Origin: Adineta vaga
Taxonomy: Eukaryota; Rotifera
Direction of reading: 5' to 3'
Assembly (NCBI GenBank): GCA_021613535.1
Contig: CP075497.1
Location: 3,472,001 to 3,536,000, forward strand
Length of the DNA: 64,000 nt
The notes beneath the pieces were generated by a model that was given only the letters and a program-made list of their open reading frames with translations, made no database searches and was not told where the DNA came from. Position numbers and translations under genes: made by a program. Below, piece by piece: positions 53,341-64,000 of this stretch. Every line of letters starts with the position of its first letter. Within the stretch, counting starts at the first letter, position 1.

Positions 53341-55337
53341 ATGTTTTACGGTATCATAATGGACACAGTTCGTGATGGTGTACTTCGTTCTTATGGACCC
53401 ATGATGTGGAAACGTATTGTTACAGAAGTAAATATTCCATCGGAAACGTTTGAACTTTATGCACGATATGATGATCATATACTTATAAATATTTGTGATT
53501 GTAAGTTATTGTTTATTTTATTTTAATCGAAAAAAGAAAACGTCTTTGTCAAGGTATGATTGAAATCTTAAATGATGGTACACGTGACACGTATTTAGAG
53601 TATTTTGGTGCAAATTTTATTCATTATTTTTATCGATATGGTTTTGATAAAATTCTTCGAGTAGCTGGTCGAACATTACGTGATTTTCTTTATACTATTG
53701 ATCAATTACATGATTCGAATCGATTTACTTTTCCACAAATGCAACATCCACTATTTCATGTGGCAGAAGAAAATGAAAATGGAGTTTTACTTGATTATAA
53801 GTAGAATATACATCATTTTTCAAAGATATTTTCATGAGAATATGCATATTTTTGTTTAGAAGTGTACGTTTTGGCCTTGCATATTTTGCAATTGGTGGTC
53901 TTAAGGCTGTCGCTTCATTATTATTTAATCTGAAAGATATTAATATCATTGTACAACATAATTTATCATCAGACAGATGTAAATATTATTATGTTTTGTA
54001 TTGAAAAGCAAGTTGTTGTTTTTCCTATGTACAGATTCGCACATAGTGTTTCGCATACCATTCGATAATTATAGGTATGAAGTAAAACGATTGTTTAATC
54101 TTCCGGACCTACCTGATTTGAATGGTACAACTTTCTTTCGAGTAATTTGAGCAAGATTTATCTTGTAAGTAATGACATATGTCTCCATTGAATTCTAGGT
54201 ATTTCCATTTTCAATTCTCATGGATTCATCCTTGAGAATTTGTCGAATGGGCGAACATATTCAGAAAGTATTTCCAACAGATACTGTTCTCATCGGAAGA
54301 CCATTAGATCAAGTCTTTCGACTTATTCGACCTGATATTCATGTCGAATGGGACAAAGTATATCAACATACTTCTTTCTGTAAACAATGTTTTCTCTTCA
54401 CTTCTCTCAATCGTAGGTACTTTCCTATGGTCGACATATTGTCTTTTTGATGGAAAATCGATTACAATTACGTGTTGGTCCAACAGGCAAAATTCAACTC
54501 AAAGGACAAATGAAATACATAGAAAACAAGAATATGCTTTGGTTTTTATGTCATCCAGTGTAAGTTTGATGATATTTCGTGGATGAAGTACAATAAATGA
54601 TGATTATAGTTTAGAAAGTGCTGATGATATGATATCGATTGGTTTACATTTGACAGATTTGAATCTTTTTGACAGTACAAGTGATCTTCTTATAACTGGC
54701 ATTCATCAAGAACGAGAAATAGAATCAGCGATATTCAAAGTTTAATTTATCTTTTCTATTATTCATTCTTGTGAAATAATTTGTTACTTTCAGCAACATT
54801 TATGGACAAAAAAACTGCCAGCTGTACGACGAAAATTAAATTTCTGTCATAAAAAGAATCAGGCATTACTCTATTCAACTATGCCAAAACATATTGCTCT
54901 CCTACTTCAATCTGGCATACATGCGAATAGTATCTGTGAAGTATATCGTATGAAATTACATTTCTTTGGTTAAATCCTATTTAAATTCCTAGTGTCAACC
55001 ACTTATAACTATTCTCTTCGTATATGTTTTGGATTTAAAATCAATAACTCATCACCTTCATGCTGCAGATGCAATTATATGCTTAAACAACGTTATTATT
55101 TTATTTGATACTATAGCTGATAAATATGATGTATTTAAAGTTGAGATTAAAGCAGATGCGAGTTATATGTTAGTCGCAGGTATACATGATCAATCACATA
55201 TGCTCGAAGGAAACAACAGAATTGAAATTGTAAGAATGATTTTAACAAAGTTTTCAGGAATATATTAAATGATTTTATAGTCATCAAGGAGATTATTAAA
55301 TATAAGGGTAGAAAATAATGATGAAGAAGACAATGGC

Positions 55338-55369
<32 letters not shown>

Positions 55370-56037
55370 AGAAGAGTGTAATAAAAACCCATCTGGGCTT
55401 AATGCAACCGAAATTATCGCTGCATTATCATTAGACTTTGCACACGCTAGTGAGCGTACTTACAATCCTATATCGAATAAACCATTTCATCTAAAATTTG
55501 GTGAGCAATATATATATATATATTTTGTTTTTTTCGAATCTATCTTTCCATATAGGTTTCCATTCAGGTACGGCAATCGGTGGTATTGTTGGTACTCGAA
55601 ACTATCAATATTGTCTATTTGGTGATACCGTTGGAACAGTAAGTCTATCTTGTATATTCACTCTGACATTCAATCAATAATCTTAGGCAAGTCAAATCAC
55701 TACTACTGGCGAGGTAATTATATTAGAAAAAATAGAACGAAATTAGATATGTGAAGATTTATAGATTGGACGAATACATTTGAGTCATACAGCATACAGT
55801 CATTTGATTGAGGGAAATCGTTTTACAGTGGAATATCGAGGTCAAGTGCATATTAAAGTACGTTGATAGATATTGTTTGGTTAATTTATTGTTTATTAAG
55901 TATTTTTTTAGGGAAGAGGTGCAACTGACACATATTGGTTAACAGGTTTAAATAAAAAAATATCGACAGCAATGGTCAATTCAAATCCAACAATATTGAA
56001 ATGTCCATTTACTAATCGAAATTTAACATTTAGATGA
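53341..56037 (+). CDS. Soluble guanylate cyclase-like protein 2
   Basis: Fourteen exons (53341-53500, 53554-53800, 53860-53978, 54035-54141, 54199-54357, 54417-54559, 54610-54739, 54794-54940, 54993-55229, 55281-55500, 55556-55638, 55687-55713, 55765-55857, 55912-56037) join to 665 aa. Architecture and most exon lengths equal gene 1. The H-NOX His is kept (DQLHDSNRF), as is the heme motif YKSVR. In the cyclase domain the first metal-Asp region reads ILFVYVLDL, and the catalytic NxxxR region reads FGDTVGTASQITTTGE, where the usual NTASR has become GTASQ. Both transition-state residues are thus lost. Exon 10 encodes a poly-Glu run absent from gene 1. Exons 5-7 and the introns between them are nearly identical to gene 1, unlike their flanks. 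From about 54350 onward the sequence recurs in gene 3. Confidence 0.9.
55322..55376 (+). repeat. (GAA/GAG)n run coding for poly-Glu in gene 2
   Basis: Acidic triplet repeat within exon 10. The matching tract in gene 3 (near 60097-60135) is 15 bp shorter, five codons, so the frame is kept. Confidence 0.85.
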
Positions 56038-58098
56038 ACGACATTTAATTAATAAAAAGTATATTTTCAGTATCAAAGCATCTATTTTCAAAATGCTAAA
56101 AGTCATGACTAGATTAGATACTATATATAGATAACGTGGAATACGCAGTAAAAAAGAAATCAAAATCATCCTATGCTTCATGAGTAATAAACAACTACTT
56201 TCTAACATATACTCATTTTCTAAACTCGAAACCAGATATTATTTCTACTATCCGTAGGATAATAATATCTAATAGTACACTTCTTCAAAATAATTTTCAA
56301 TGCGACACATGAAATTAAACATCCGAATGCATGTGACATGAACACTTTAGAGACGTATATGTTCCTAGAGATTATTTACGCATCGATTGAAATTTTAACT
56401 ATACTTCCGTTTTCCTTGTTAACTAATTATAGTATTTGTGTTTTTGATTTGCACTGTTCCATAATAACCATCCGTTTGAAGTTGATTAATTGCAAACTGA
56501 GACGTAAAGATAAATTAAATACTTCGGGGTATAATTAGAGAATGTCAAAAACATGTATTTATATGGAAAAAGAAAATATTTTATTTATATTAAAAATTCT
56601 GATCATGTTTATATAAGATAAAACTTTATCTACTGTTTTATTTCGATTATATTGAACGAATTCACATATTAATCCCGTAAGTAGATATGAATCACCTTTT
56701 TCTACTATTGTGAAGAGATTTATATAGATTTCATTTTCTTTATTCATACTCTACTTTTGCTCATTAACAAAATATTGAAAGATGAGTAATATCAACTAAC
56801 ATCATTCTGAAGCAAAAATTAAGTTACAAATGAAGAGAGATGAAATATCAATGCTTAATGTAAACGTATGAATGTATAAATCATTACCTGTTCCCGAACT
56901 CTGTTATTAGATAGTACAAATTTGATGAATGATAGAATATTGATTCATTTTTCTATTTCGTTCTTTTTAATCTCTTTTTCTGATATAAATATATATATAT
57001 ATAAATATTTATTAGAATTCTATCATTATACTTTTGATTCATATCTTTCTGATTGTATCGTATTCGTTTTGCTATAGTTTTAGACATTTGATGACATCAG
57101 AGTAGTTGAAGTTTGATACTTATGGAAGGTCGAGGATAATTATTTATCCTGTCGTTTGATTTAGTTAGTCTTATGTGCATTTGTTTTGATTAGATTAATA
57201 ATGGTGTTGACACTCATTCAAATGAATGAATTAGTTGAATTGAATTGGATCAAGCGCTGACATCCGTTTTTATCTAGTATGTTTTTATTCTTTCTCTTCA
57301 TCTTTCTACTAAAACTGATTGATTCATGACAGAAATGTCACTGTTACCTCAACAGTTGTGTAATTCAACTAATGTTCACTCATGAACCTGAACAAGAAAT
57401 TTGATAGCTTATAAACAGTAGTATTTCGAATATTTTACGTAATTCAACGAACTAAAATACTATTTTTATTCATAAAAATTCATCGGTAGCAATGACTATG
57501 AACTTTTGAACTGATAAAATACATTCATATTTTAATTCATGTCTCAAAACTATTCGTTTCCGTTTGTTCAATCTTTATCATAGTATAGGTAAATCATTGT
57601 GCATGAAAAATTCTATTTGACTATAAATATAAAAAGACATTTTTTCTTGAAAAGAAGTATGCTTAAAACCCGCATATCCTTTAACAATAGCCGTGTGAAA
57701 TAAACACGTCTAAACGATAATATTTTGCTTGTCATCACACATGAAAGATTTCTTTGTATCCATCTTGATAAATCTCCTTGCATTAACTGAAATCTTTTTC
57801 GGTACTTCTTTCTTCCACCAGAATAAGAACGATTCACTACACTTAATACATTAATGAAAGATTTAAATGAGATCTTGGCATGATAGGTAATACTGCAGTG
57901 GTGTTAATGAAAGATTATGTGATTTGTACATCGGATATCCGTATGTGAAAGAAACTTCTTAGTGCGCAAAAATAAAACTGTGCGTACATTAACACTTCTT
58001 TCTTTCTTTCCTTTCTTTTTTTCTTTCTTTTTTTGGAAAGTATAAAAGAGTTTGTTACTTCGCCATTGTATTCAATTTAGTAGGTAATCTTGTACAAA
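56038..58098. other. Spacer between cyclase-like genes 2 and 3
   Basis: About 2.06 kb with no credible gene; the short frames seen here recur in the next spacer only because the DNA is duplicated. It holds a (TA)n run near 56989-57004, a CTTT tract near 57994-58034 and the gene 3 promoter. Confidence 0.55.
58041..58048 (+). promoter_or_regulatory. TATA box of cyclase-like gene 3
   Basis: TATAAAAG lies 58 bp before the ATG at 58099, directly after a pyrimidine-rich CTTT tract. The same arrangement recurs before gene 4. Confidence 0.55.
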
Positions 58099-60795
58099 AT
58101 GTTTTACGGTATTATATTGGAAAGTGCACGTGATGGTGTGACTCTTTTTCATGGTGAAACTGTTTGGAAACGTGTTGTTCATGAACTCAAACTACCATCT
58201 GAAACATTTACTTTATTCGCACGATATGATCAGAAAATCTTATTCGACATTTGTGATTGTAAGTCTCATCAAGCAGTGGGTCATATGATATTCATTGAAG
58301 TATCGATAATTATAGGTATGCCACATGTTTTACATGAAGGAACACCCGAATCATTTCTGGAATTCTTTGGTGAAGATTTCGTTCGTTATTTTGTCAATTT
58401 TGGTTTTGATAAAATTCTTCGAGTAGCTGGACGAACGTTACGTGATTTTCTTTTCGCTATTGACCAATTGCATGATTCAAATCGATTTACTTTTCCACAA
58501 ATGGATCAACCGTTATTTCACGTTACGGAAGAAAACGAGTCAGGTGCCACATTAGTTTACAAGTGAGTTTCTTTTTGCCTAAGCTTTTTCTTATGAACAA
58601 GAATGAAAATGATTTTTATCTATGTTCTTCGAATTTAGAAGTGTTCGTCATGGATTTGCTCGATATGCAATAGGAGGTTTGTCCGCTGCAGCTAAAACAC
58701 TCTTTCAAGAACATATCAAAATGGATATTTTGCATGATTGGTCAACGAAAGAATGTAAGTTACAAACAATAATATCACTTCATTATCAATTGATGGATAT
58801 AATGATTAGATGCTCATATTGCTTTCTGGGTAGAATTTAAAAATACAGGATTTCATCAGAAACGAATATCGCACTTTCCATCATTGCCAGAGCTTAATGG
58901 AGTAACATTCTTTCGAGTAAGAACATGATTTTTCTCTCATTTGTAAAATAATAGAATATAAATATGAATTCAGGTATTTCCTTTTTCGATTCTCATGGAT
59001 TCAACATTACGTATTCATTGTATGGGAGAAAAAATTATGGCTGTGTTTCCAGAAGAAACTCCTCTAATTGGACGACCACTTGATCAAGTCTTTCGACTTA
59101 TTCGACCTGATATTCTTATTGAATGGGACAAAGTATATCAACATACTTCTTTCTGTAAACAATGTTTTCTCTTCACTTCTCTCAATCGTAGGTACTTTCC
59201 TATGGTCGACATATTGTCTTTTTGATGGAAAATCGATTACAATTACGTGTTGGTCCAACAGGCAAAATTCAACTCAAAGGACAAATGAAATACATAGAAA
59301 ACAAGAATATGCTTTGGTTTTTATGTCATCCAGTGTAAGTTTGATGATATTTCGTGGATGAAGTACAATAAATGATGATTATAGTTTAGAAAGTGCTGAT
59401 GATATGATATCGATTGGTTTACATTTGACAGATTTGAATCTTTTTGACAGTACAAGTGATCTTCTTATAACTGGCATTCATCAAGAACGAGAAATAGAAT
59501 CAGCGATATTCAAAGTTTAATTTATCTTTTCTATTATTCATTCTTGTGAAATAATTTGTTACTTTCAGCAACATTTATGGACAAAAAAACTGCCAGCTGT
59601 ACGACGAAAATTAAATTTCTGTCATAAAAAGAATCAGGCATTACTCTATTCAACTATGCCAAAACATATTGCTCTCCTACTTCAATCTGGCATACATGCG
59701 AATAGTATCTGTGAAGTATATCGTATGAAATTACATTTCTTTGGTTAAATCCTATTTAAATTCCTAGTGTCAACCACTTATAACTATTCTCTTCGTATAT
59801 GTTTTGGATTTAAAATCAATAACTCATCACCTTCATGCTGCAGATGCAATTATATGCTTAAACAACGTTATTATTTTATTTGATACTATAGCTGATAAAT
59901 ATGATGTATTTAAAGTTGAGATTAAAGCAGATGCGAGTTATATGTTAGTCGCAGGTATACATGATCAATCACATATGCTCGAAGGAAACAACAGAATTGA
60001 AATTGTAAGAATGATTTTAACAAAGTTTTCAGGAATATATTAAATGATTTTATAGTCATCGAGGAGATTATTAAATATAAGGGTAGAAAATAATGATGAA
60101 GAAGACAATGGCGAAGAAGAAGAAGAAGAAGAAGAGTGTAATAAAAACCCATCTGGGCTTAATGCAACCGAAATTATCGCTGCATTATCATTAGACTTTG
60201 CACACGCTAGTGAGCGTACTTACAATCCTATATCGAATAAACCATTTCATCTAAAATTTGGTGAGCAATATATATATATATATTTTGTTTTTTTCGAATC
60301 TATCTTTCCATATAGGTTTCCATTCAGGTACGGCAATCGGTGGTATTGTTGGTACTCGAAACTATCAATATTGTCTATTTGGTGATACCGTTGGAACAGT
60401 AAGTCTATCTTGTATATTCACTCTGACATTCAATCAATAATCTTAGGCAAGTCAAATCACTACTACTGGCGAGGTAATTATATTAGAAAAAATAGATCGA
60501 AATTAGATATGTGAAGATTTATAGATTGGACGAATACATTTGAGTCACAGCATACAGTCATTTGATTGAGGGAAATCGTTTTACAGTGGAATATCGAGGT
60601 CAAGTGCATATTAAAGTACGTTGATAGATATTGTTTGGTTAATTTATTGTTTATTAAGTATTTTTTTAGGGAAGAGGTGCAACTGACACATATTGGTTAA
60701 CAGGTTTAAATAAAAAAATATCGACAGCAATGGTCAATTCAAATCCAACAATATTGAAATGTCCATTTACTAATCGAAATTTAACATTTAGATGA
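58099..60795 (+). CDS. Soluble guanylate cyclase-like protein 3 (chimeric, frameshifted)
   Basis: The first coding exon is 58099-58258. Exons 1-5 (to 59132) form a distinct H-NOX sensor half, with DQLHDSNRF and YKSVRHGF heme motifs, nearly identical to gene 4. Exons from about 59125 onward are nearly identical to gene 2. The gene is therefore a join of two types at a conserved exon 5 stretch. In the exon starting at 60525 a 2-bp loss (GAGTCACAGC where gene 2 has GAGTCATACAGC, near 60546) shifts the frame to a TGA at 60567-60569. That leaves about 600 aa and removes the end of the cyclase domain; the original stop would lie at 60795. The degenerate FGDTVGTASQ motif is upstream of the break. 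The product may still act as a heme sensor, or the gene may be a young pseudogene. Confidence 0.88.
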
Positions 60796-62831
60796 ACGAC
60801 ATTTAATTAATAAAAAGTATATTTTCAGTATCAAAGCATCTATTTTCAAAATGCTAAAAGTCATGACTAGATTAGATACTATATATAGATAACGTGGAAT
60901 ACGCAGTAAAAAAGAAATCAAAATCATCCTATGCTTCATGAGTAATAAACAACTACTTTCTAACATATACTCATTTTCTAAACTCGAAACCAGATATTAT
61001 TTCTACTATCCGTAGGATAATAATATCTAATAGTACACTTCTTCAAAATAATTTTCAATGCGACACATGAAATTAAACATCCGAATGCATGTGACATGAA
61101 CACTTTAGAGACGTATATGTTCCTAGAGATTATTTACGCATCGATTGAAATTTTAACTATACTTCCGTTTTCCTTGTTAACTAATTATAGTATTTGTGTT
61201 TTTGATTTGCACTGTTCCATAATAACCATCCGTTTGAAGTTGATTAATTGCAAACTGAGACGTAAAGATAAATTAAATACTTCGGGGTATAATTAGAGAA
61301 TGTCAAAAACATGTATTTATATGGAAAAAGAAAATATTTTATTTATATTAAAAATTCTGATCATGTTTATATAAGATAAAACTTTATCTACTGTTTTATT
61401 TCGATTATATTGAACGAATTCACATATTAATCCCGTAAGTAGATATGAATCACCTTTTTCTACTATTGTGAAGAGATTTATATAGATTTCATTTTCTTTA
61501 TTCATACTCTACTTTTGCTCATTAACAAAATATTGAAAGATGAGTAATATCAACTAACATCATTCTGAAGCAAAAACTAAGTTACAAATGAAGAGAGATG
61601 AAATATCAATGCTTAATATAAACGTGTGAATGTACAAATCATTACCTGCTCCCGAACTCTGTTATTAGATAGTACAAATTTGATGAATGATAGAATATTG
61701 ATTCATTTTTCTATTTCATTCTTTTTAATCTCTTTTTCTTATATAAATATATATTTATTAGAATTCTATCATTATACTTTTGATTCATATCTTTCTGATT
61801 GTATCGTATTCGTTTTGCTATAGTTTTAGACATTTGATGACATCAGAAGAAGTTTGATACTTATGAAAGGTCGAGGATAATTATTTATCCTGTCGTTTGA
61901 TTTAGTTAGTCTTATGTGCATTTGTTTTGATTAGATTAATAATGGTGTTGACACTCATTCAAATGAATGAATTAGTTGAATTGAATTGGATCAAGTGCTG
62001 ACATCCGTTTTTATCTAGTATGTTTTTATTCTTTCTCTTCATCTTTCTACTAAAACTGATTGATTCATGACAGAAATGTCACTGTTACCTCAACAGTTGT
62101 GTAATTCAACTAATGTTCACTCATGAACCTGAACAAGAAATTTGATAGCTTATAAACAGTAGTATTTCGAATATTTTACGTAATGCAACGAACTAAAATA
62201 CTATTTTTATTCATAAAAATTCATCGGTAGCAATGACTATGGACTTTTGAACTGATAAAATACATTCTCATTTCAATTCGTGTCTCAAAACTATTCGTTT
62301 CCGTTTGTTCAATCTTTATCATAGTATAGGTAAATCATTGTGCATGAAAAATTCTATTTGACTATAAATATAAAAAGACATTTTTTCTTGAAAAGAAGTA
62401 TGCTTAAAACCCGCATATCCTTTAACAATAGCCGTGTGAAATAAACACGTCTAAACGATAATATTTTGCTTGTCATCACACATGAAAGATTTCTTTGTAT
62501 CCATCTTGATAAATCTCCTTGCATTAACTGAAATCTTTTTCGGTACTTCTTTCTTCCACCAGAATAAGAACGATTCACTACACTTAATACATTAATGAAA
62601 GATTTAAATGAGATCTTGGCATGATAGTTAATACTGTAGTGGTGTTAATGAAAGATTATGTGATTTGTACATCGGATATCCGTATGTGAAAGAAACTTCT
62701 TAGTGCGCAAAAATAAAACTGTGCGTACATTAACACTTCTTTCTTTCTTTCCTTTCTTTCTTTTTTTGGAAAGTATAAAAGAGTTTGTTACTTGGCCATT
62801 GTATTCAATTTAGTAGGTAATCTTGTACAAA
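60796..62831. other. Spacer between cyclase-like genes 3 and 4
   Basis: About 2.04 kb, a copy of the spacer at 56038-58098 with minor changes, including a shorter (TA)n run and a small deletion near 61848. No gene was seen. Confidence 0.55.
62774..62781 (+). promoter_or_regulatory. TATA box of cyclase-like gene 4
   Basis: TATAAAAG lies 58 bp before the ATG at 62832, in the same setting as the gene 3 promoter. Confidence 0.55.
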
Positions 62832-64000
62832 ATGTTTTACGGTATTATATTGGAAAGTGCACGTGATGGTGTGATTCTTTTTCATGGTGAAACTGTTTGG
62901 AAACGTATTGTTCATGAACTTAAACTACCATCTGAAACATTTACTTTATTCGCACGATATGATCAGAAAATCTTATTCGACATTTGTGATTGTAAGTCTC
63001 ATCAAGCAGTGGGTCATATGATATTCATTGAAGTATCGATAATTATAGGTATGCCACATGTTTTACATGAAGGAACACCCGAATCATTTCTGGAATTCTT
63101 TGGTGAAGATTTCGTTCGTTATTTTGTCAATTTTGGTTTTGATAAAATTCTTCGAGTAGCTGGACGAACGTTACGTGATTTTCTTTTCGCTATTGACCAA
63201 TTGCATGATTCAAATCGATTTACTTTTCCACAAATGGATCAACCGTTATTTCACGTTACGGAAGAAAACGAGTCAGGTGCCACATTAGTTTACAAGTGAG
63301 TTTCTTTTTGCCTAAGCTTTTTCTTATGAACAAGAATGAAAATGATTTTTATCTATGTTCTTCGAATTTAGAAGTGTTCGTCATGGATTTGCTCGATATG
63401 CAATAGGAGGTTTGTCCGCTGCAGCTAAAACACTCTTTCAAGAACATATCAAAATGGATATTTTGCATGATTGGTCAACGAAAGAATGTAAGTTACAAAC
63501 AATAATATCACTTCATTATCAATTGATGGATATAATGATTAGATGCTCATATTGCTTTCTGGGTAGAATTTAAAAATACAGGATTTCATCAGAAACGAAT
63601 ATCGCACTTTCCATCATTGCCAGAGCTTAATGGAGTAACATTCTTTCGAGTAAGAACATGATTTTTCTCTCATTTGTAAAATAATAGAATATAAATATGA
63701 ATTCAGGTATTTCCTTTTTCGATTCTCATGGATTCAACATTACGTATTCATTGTATGGGAGAAAAAATTATGGCTGTGTTTCCAGAAGAAACTCCTCTAA
63801 TTGGACGACCACTTGATCAAGTCTTTCGACTTATTCGACCTGATATTCTTATTGAATGGGACAAAGTATATCAACATACTTTTTTCCTTAAACGCTGTTT
63901 TCTCTTCACTTCTCTCAATCGTAGGTACTTTCCTATGGTCGACATATTGTCTTTTTGATGGAAAATCGATTACAATTACGTGTTGGTCCAACAGGAAAAA
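62832..64000 (+). CDS. Soluble guanylate cyclase-like protein 4 (partial, cut by window end)
   Basis: Five full exons and the start of a sixth are present; the rest lies outside the window. The first exon (62832-62991) and the H-NOX domain match gene 3 with very few changes (for example Val to Ile at two positions). The proximal His (DQLHDSNRF) and heme motif YKSVR are intact. Exon 5 ends at 63865, and exon 6 starts at 63925 (VLSYGRHIVFLM). After exon 5 the intron resembles gene 1 more than gene 3, so the missing 3' half may be a further variant. The state of its cyclase domain cannot be judged here. Confidence 0.88.

Larger units (their letters stand above)
54350..59124 (+). repeat. Tandem unit A of the cyclase array
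   Basis: About 4.775 kb that runs from inside gene 2 (end of exon 5), through its 3' half and the 2.06-kb spacer, to the same point inside gene 3. It is followed head-to-tail by unit B with only scattered substitutions and small indels. Offsets between the units shrink stepwise (4775, 4760, 4758, 4741, 4733), marking indels in a GAA run, a coding exon and the spacer. Confidence 0.92.
59125..63858 (+). repeat. Tandem unit B of the cyclase array
   Basis: The second copy of the roughly 4.75-kb unit (about 4733 bp), from the end of exon 5 of gene 3 to the same point in gene 4. Just beyond it, intron 5 of gene 4 (CTTTTTTCCTTAAACGCTG) no longer matches gene 3 and looks more like gene 1 (CTTCTTTCCTTAAACACTG). 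Confidence 0.9.

Noticed and set aside
56338-56538. Short frames in the spacers after cyclase genes 2 and 3 (also 61096-61296)
   Set aside because: They occur twice only because the spacer is duplicated; no start context, domain or splice sites support them.

Overview
The window is nuclear DNA from a compact, AT-rich animal genome. Genes are packed on both strands, most introns are about 50-70 bp with GT..AG ends, and the encoded proteins are metazoan (Na+/K+-ATPase alpha, COP9 signalosome subunit 3, Cramped, an SLC25A14/A30-type carrier, soluble guanylate cyclase). Short internal TGTGGG motifs and the overall style fit a bdelloid rotifer. That assignment is an inference, because no rRNA or mitochondrial marker is present. 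I rebuilt gene models by hand from splice sites and reading-frame phase, so single exon borders could be wrong while the families are mostly secure.

Layout. 0.1-8.8 kb: two near-identical genes for a four-helix membrane protein (348-1184 and 7927-8781, both +) flank a convergent pair, an ADAM-type metalloprotease with ShK-like and EGF modules (+) and a chitinase-like GH18 protein with a probable GPI tail (-). 9.3-9.9 kb: a lone MATH-domain protein (-). 11.1-14.9 kb: a 16-exon Cramped-like chromatin regulator (-). 16.5-16.9 kb: a small secreted peptide-precursor candidate (-). 19.3-23.6 kb: a complete 19-exon Na+/K+-ATPase alpha gene (-) with a 10-nt microexon. 27.2-40.4 kb: a dense run of minus-strand genes (PLAT-domain membrane protein, two RING-H2 proteins, a small hypothetical gene, CSN3, a bZIP-like protein, a mitochondrial carrier, APRT). 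43.0-46.2 kb: a dual-specificity phosphatase and an EGF/TM2-domain membrane protein (both -).

49.7-64.0 kb: a head-to-tail array of four soluble-guanylate-cyclase-like genes (+), the last cut by the window end. All keep the heme-pocket histidine and YxSxR motif of the H-NOX sensor domain. The three whose cyclase domain is visible have lost several catalytic residues. A unit of about 4.75 kb is repeated in tandem with breakpoints inside the genes, so gene 3 is a chimera, and gene 3 carries a 2-bp deletion that truncates its cyclase domain. Genes 1 and 2 share an abnormally similar exon-intron patch. I regard this array as the most interesting system in the window: a lineage expansion of gas-sensor-like proteins with degraded catalytic centres, still being rearranged by unequal exchange.
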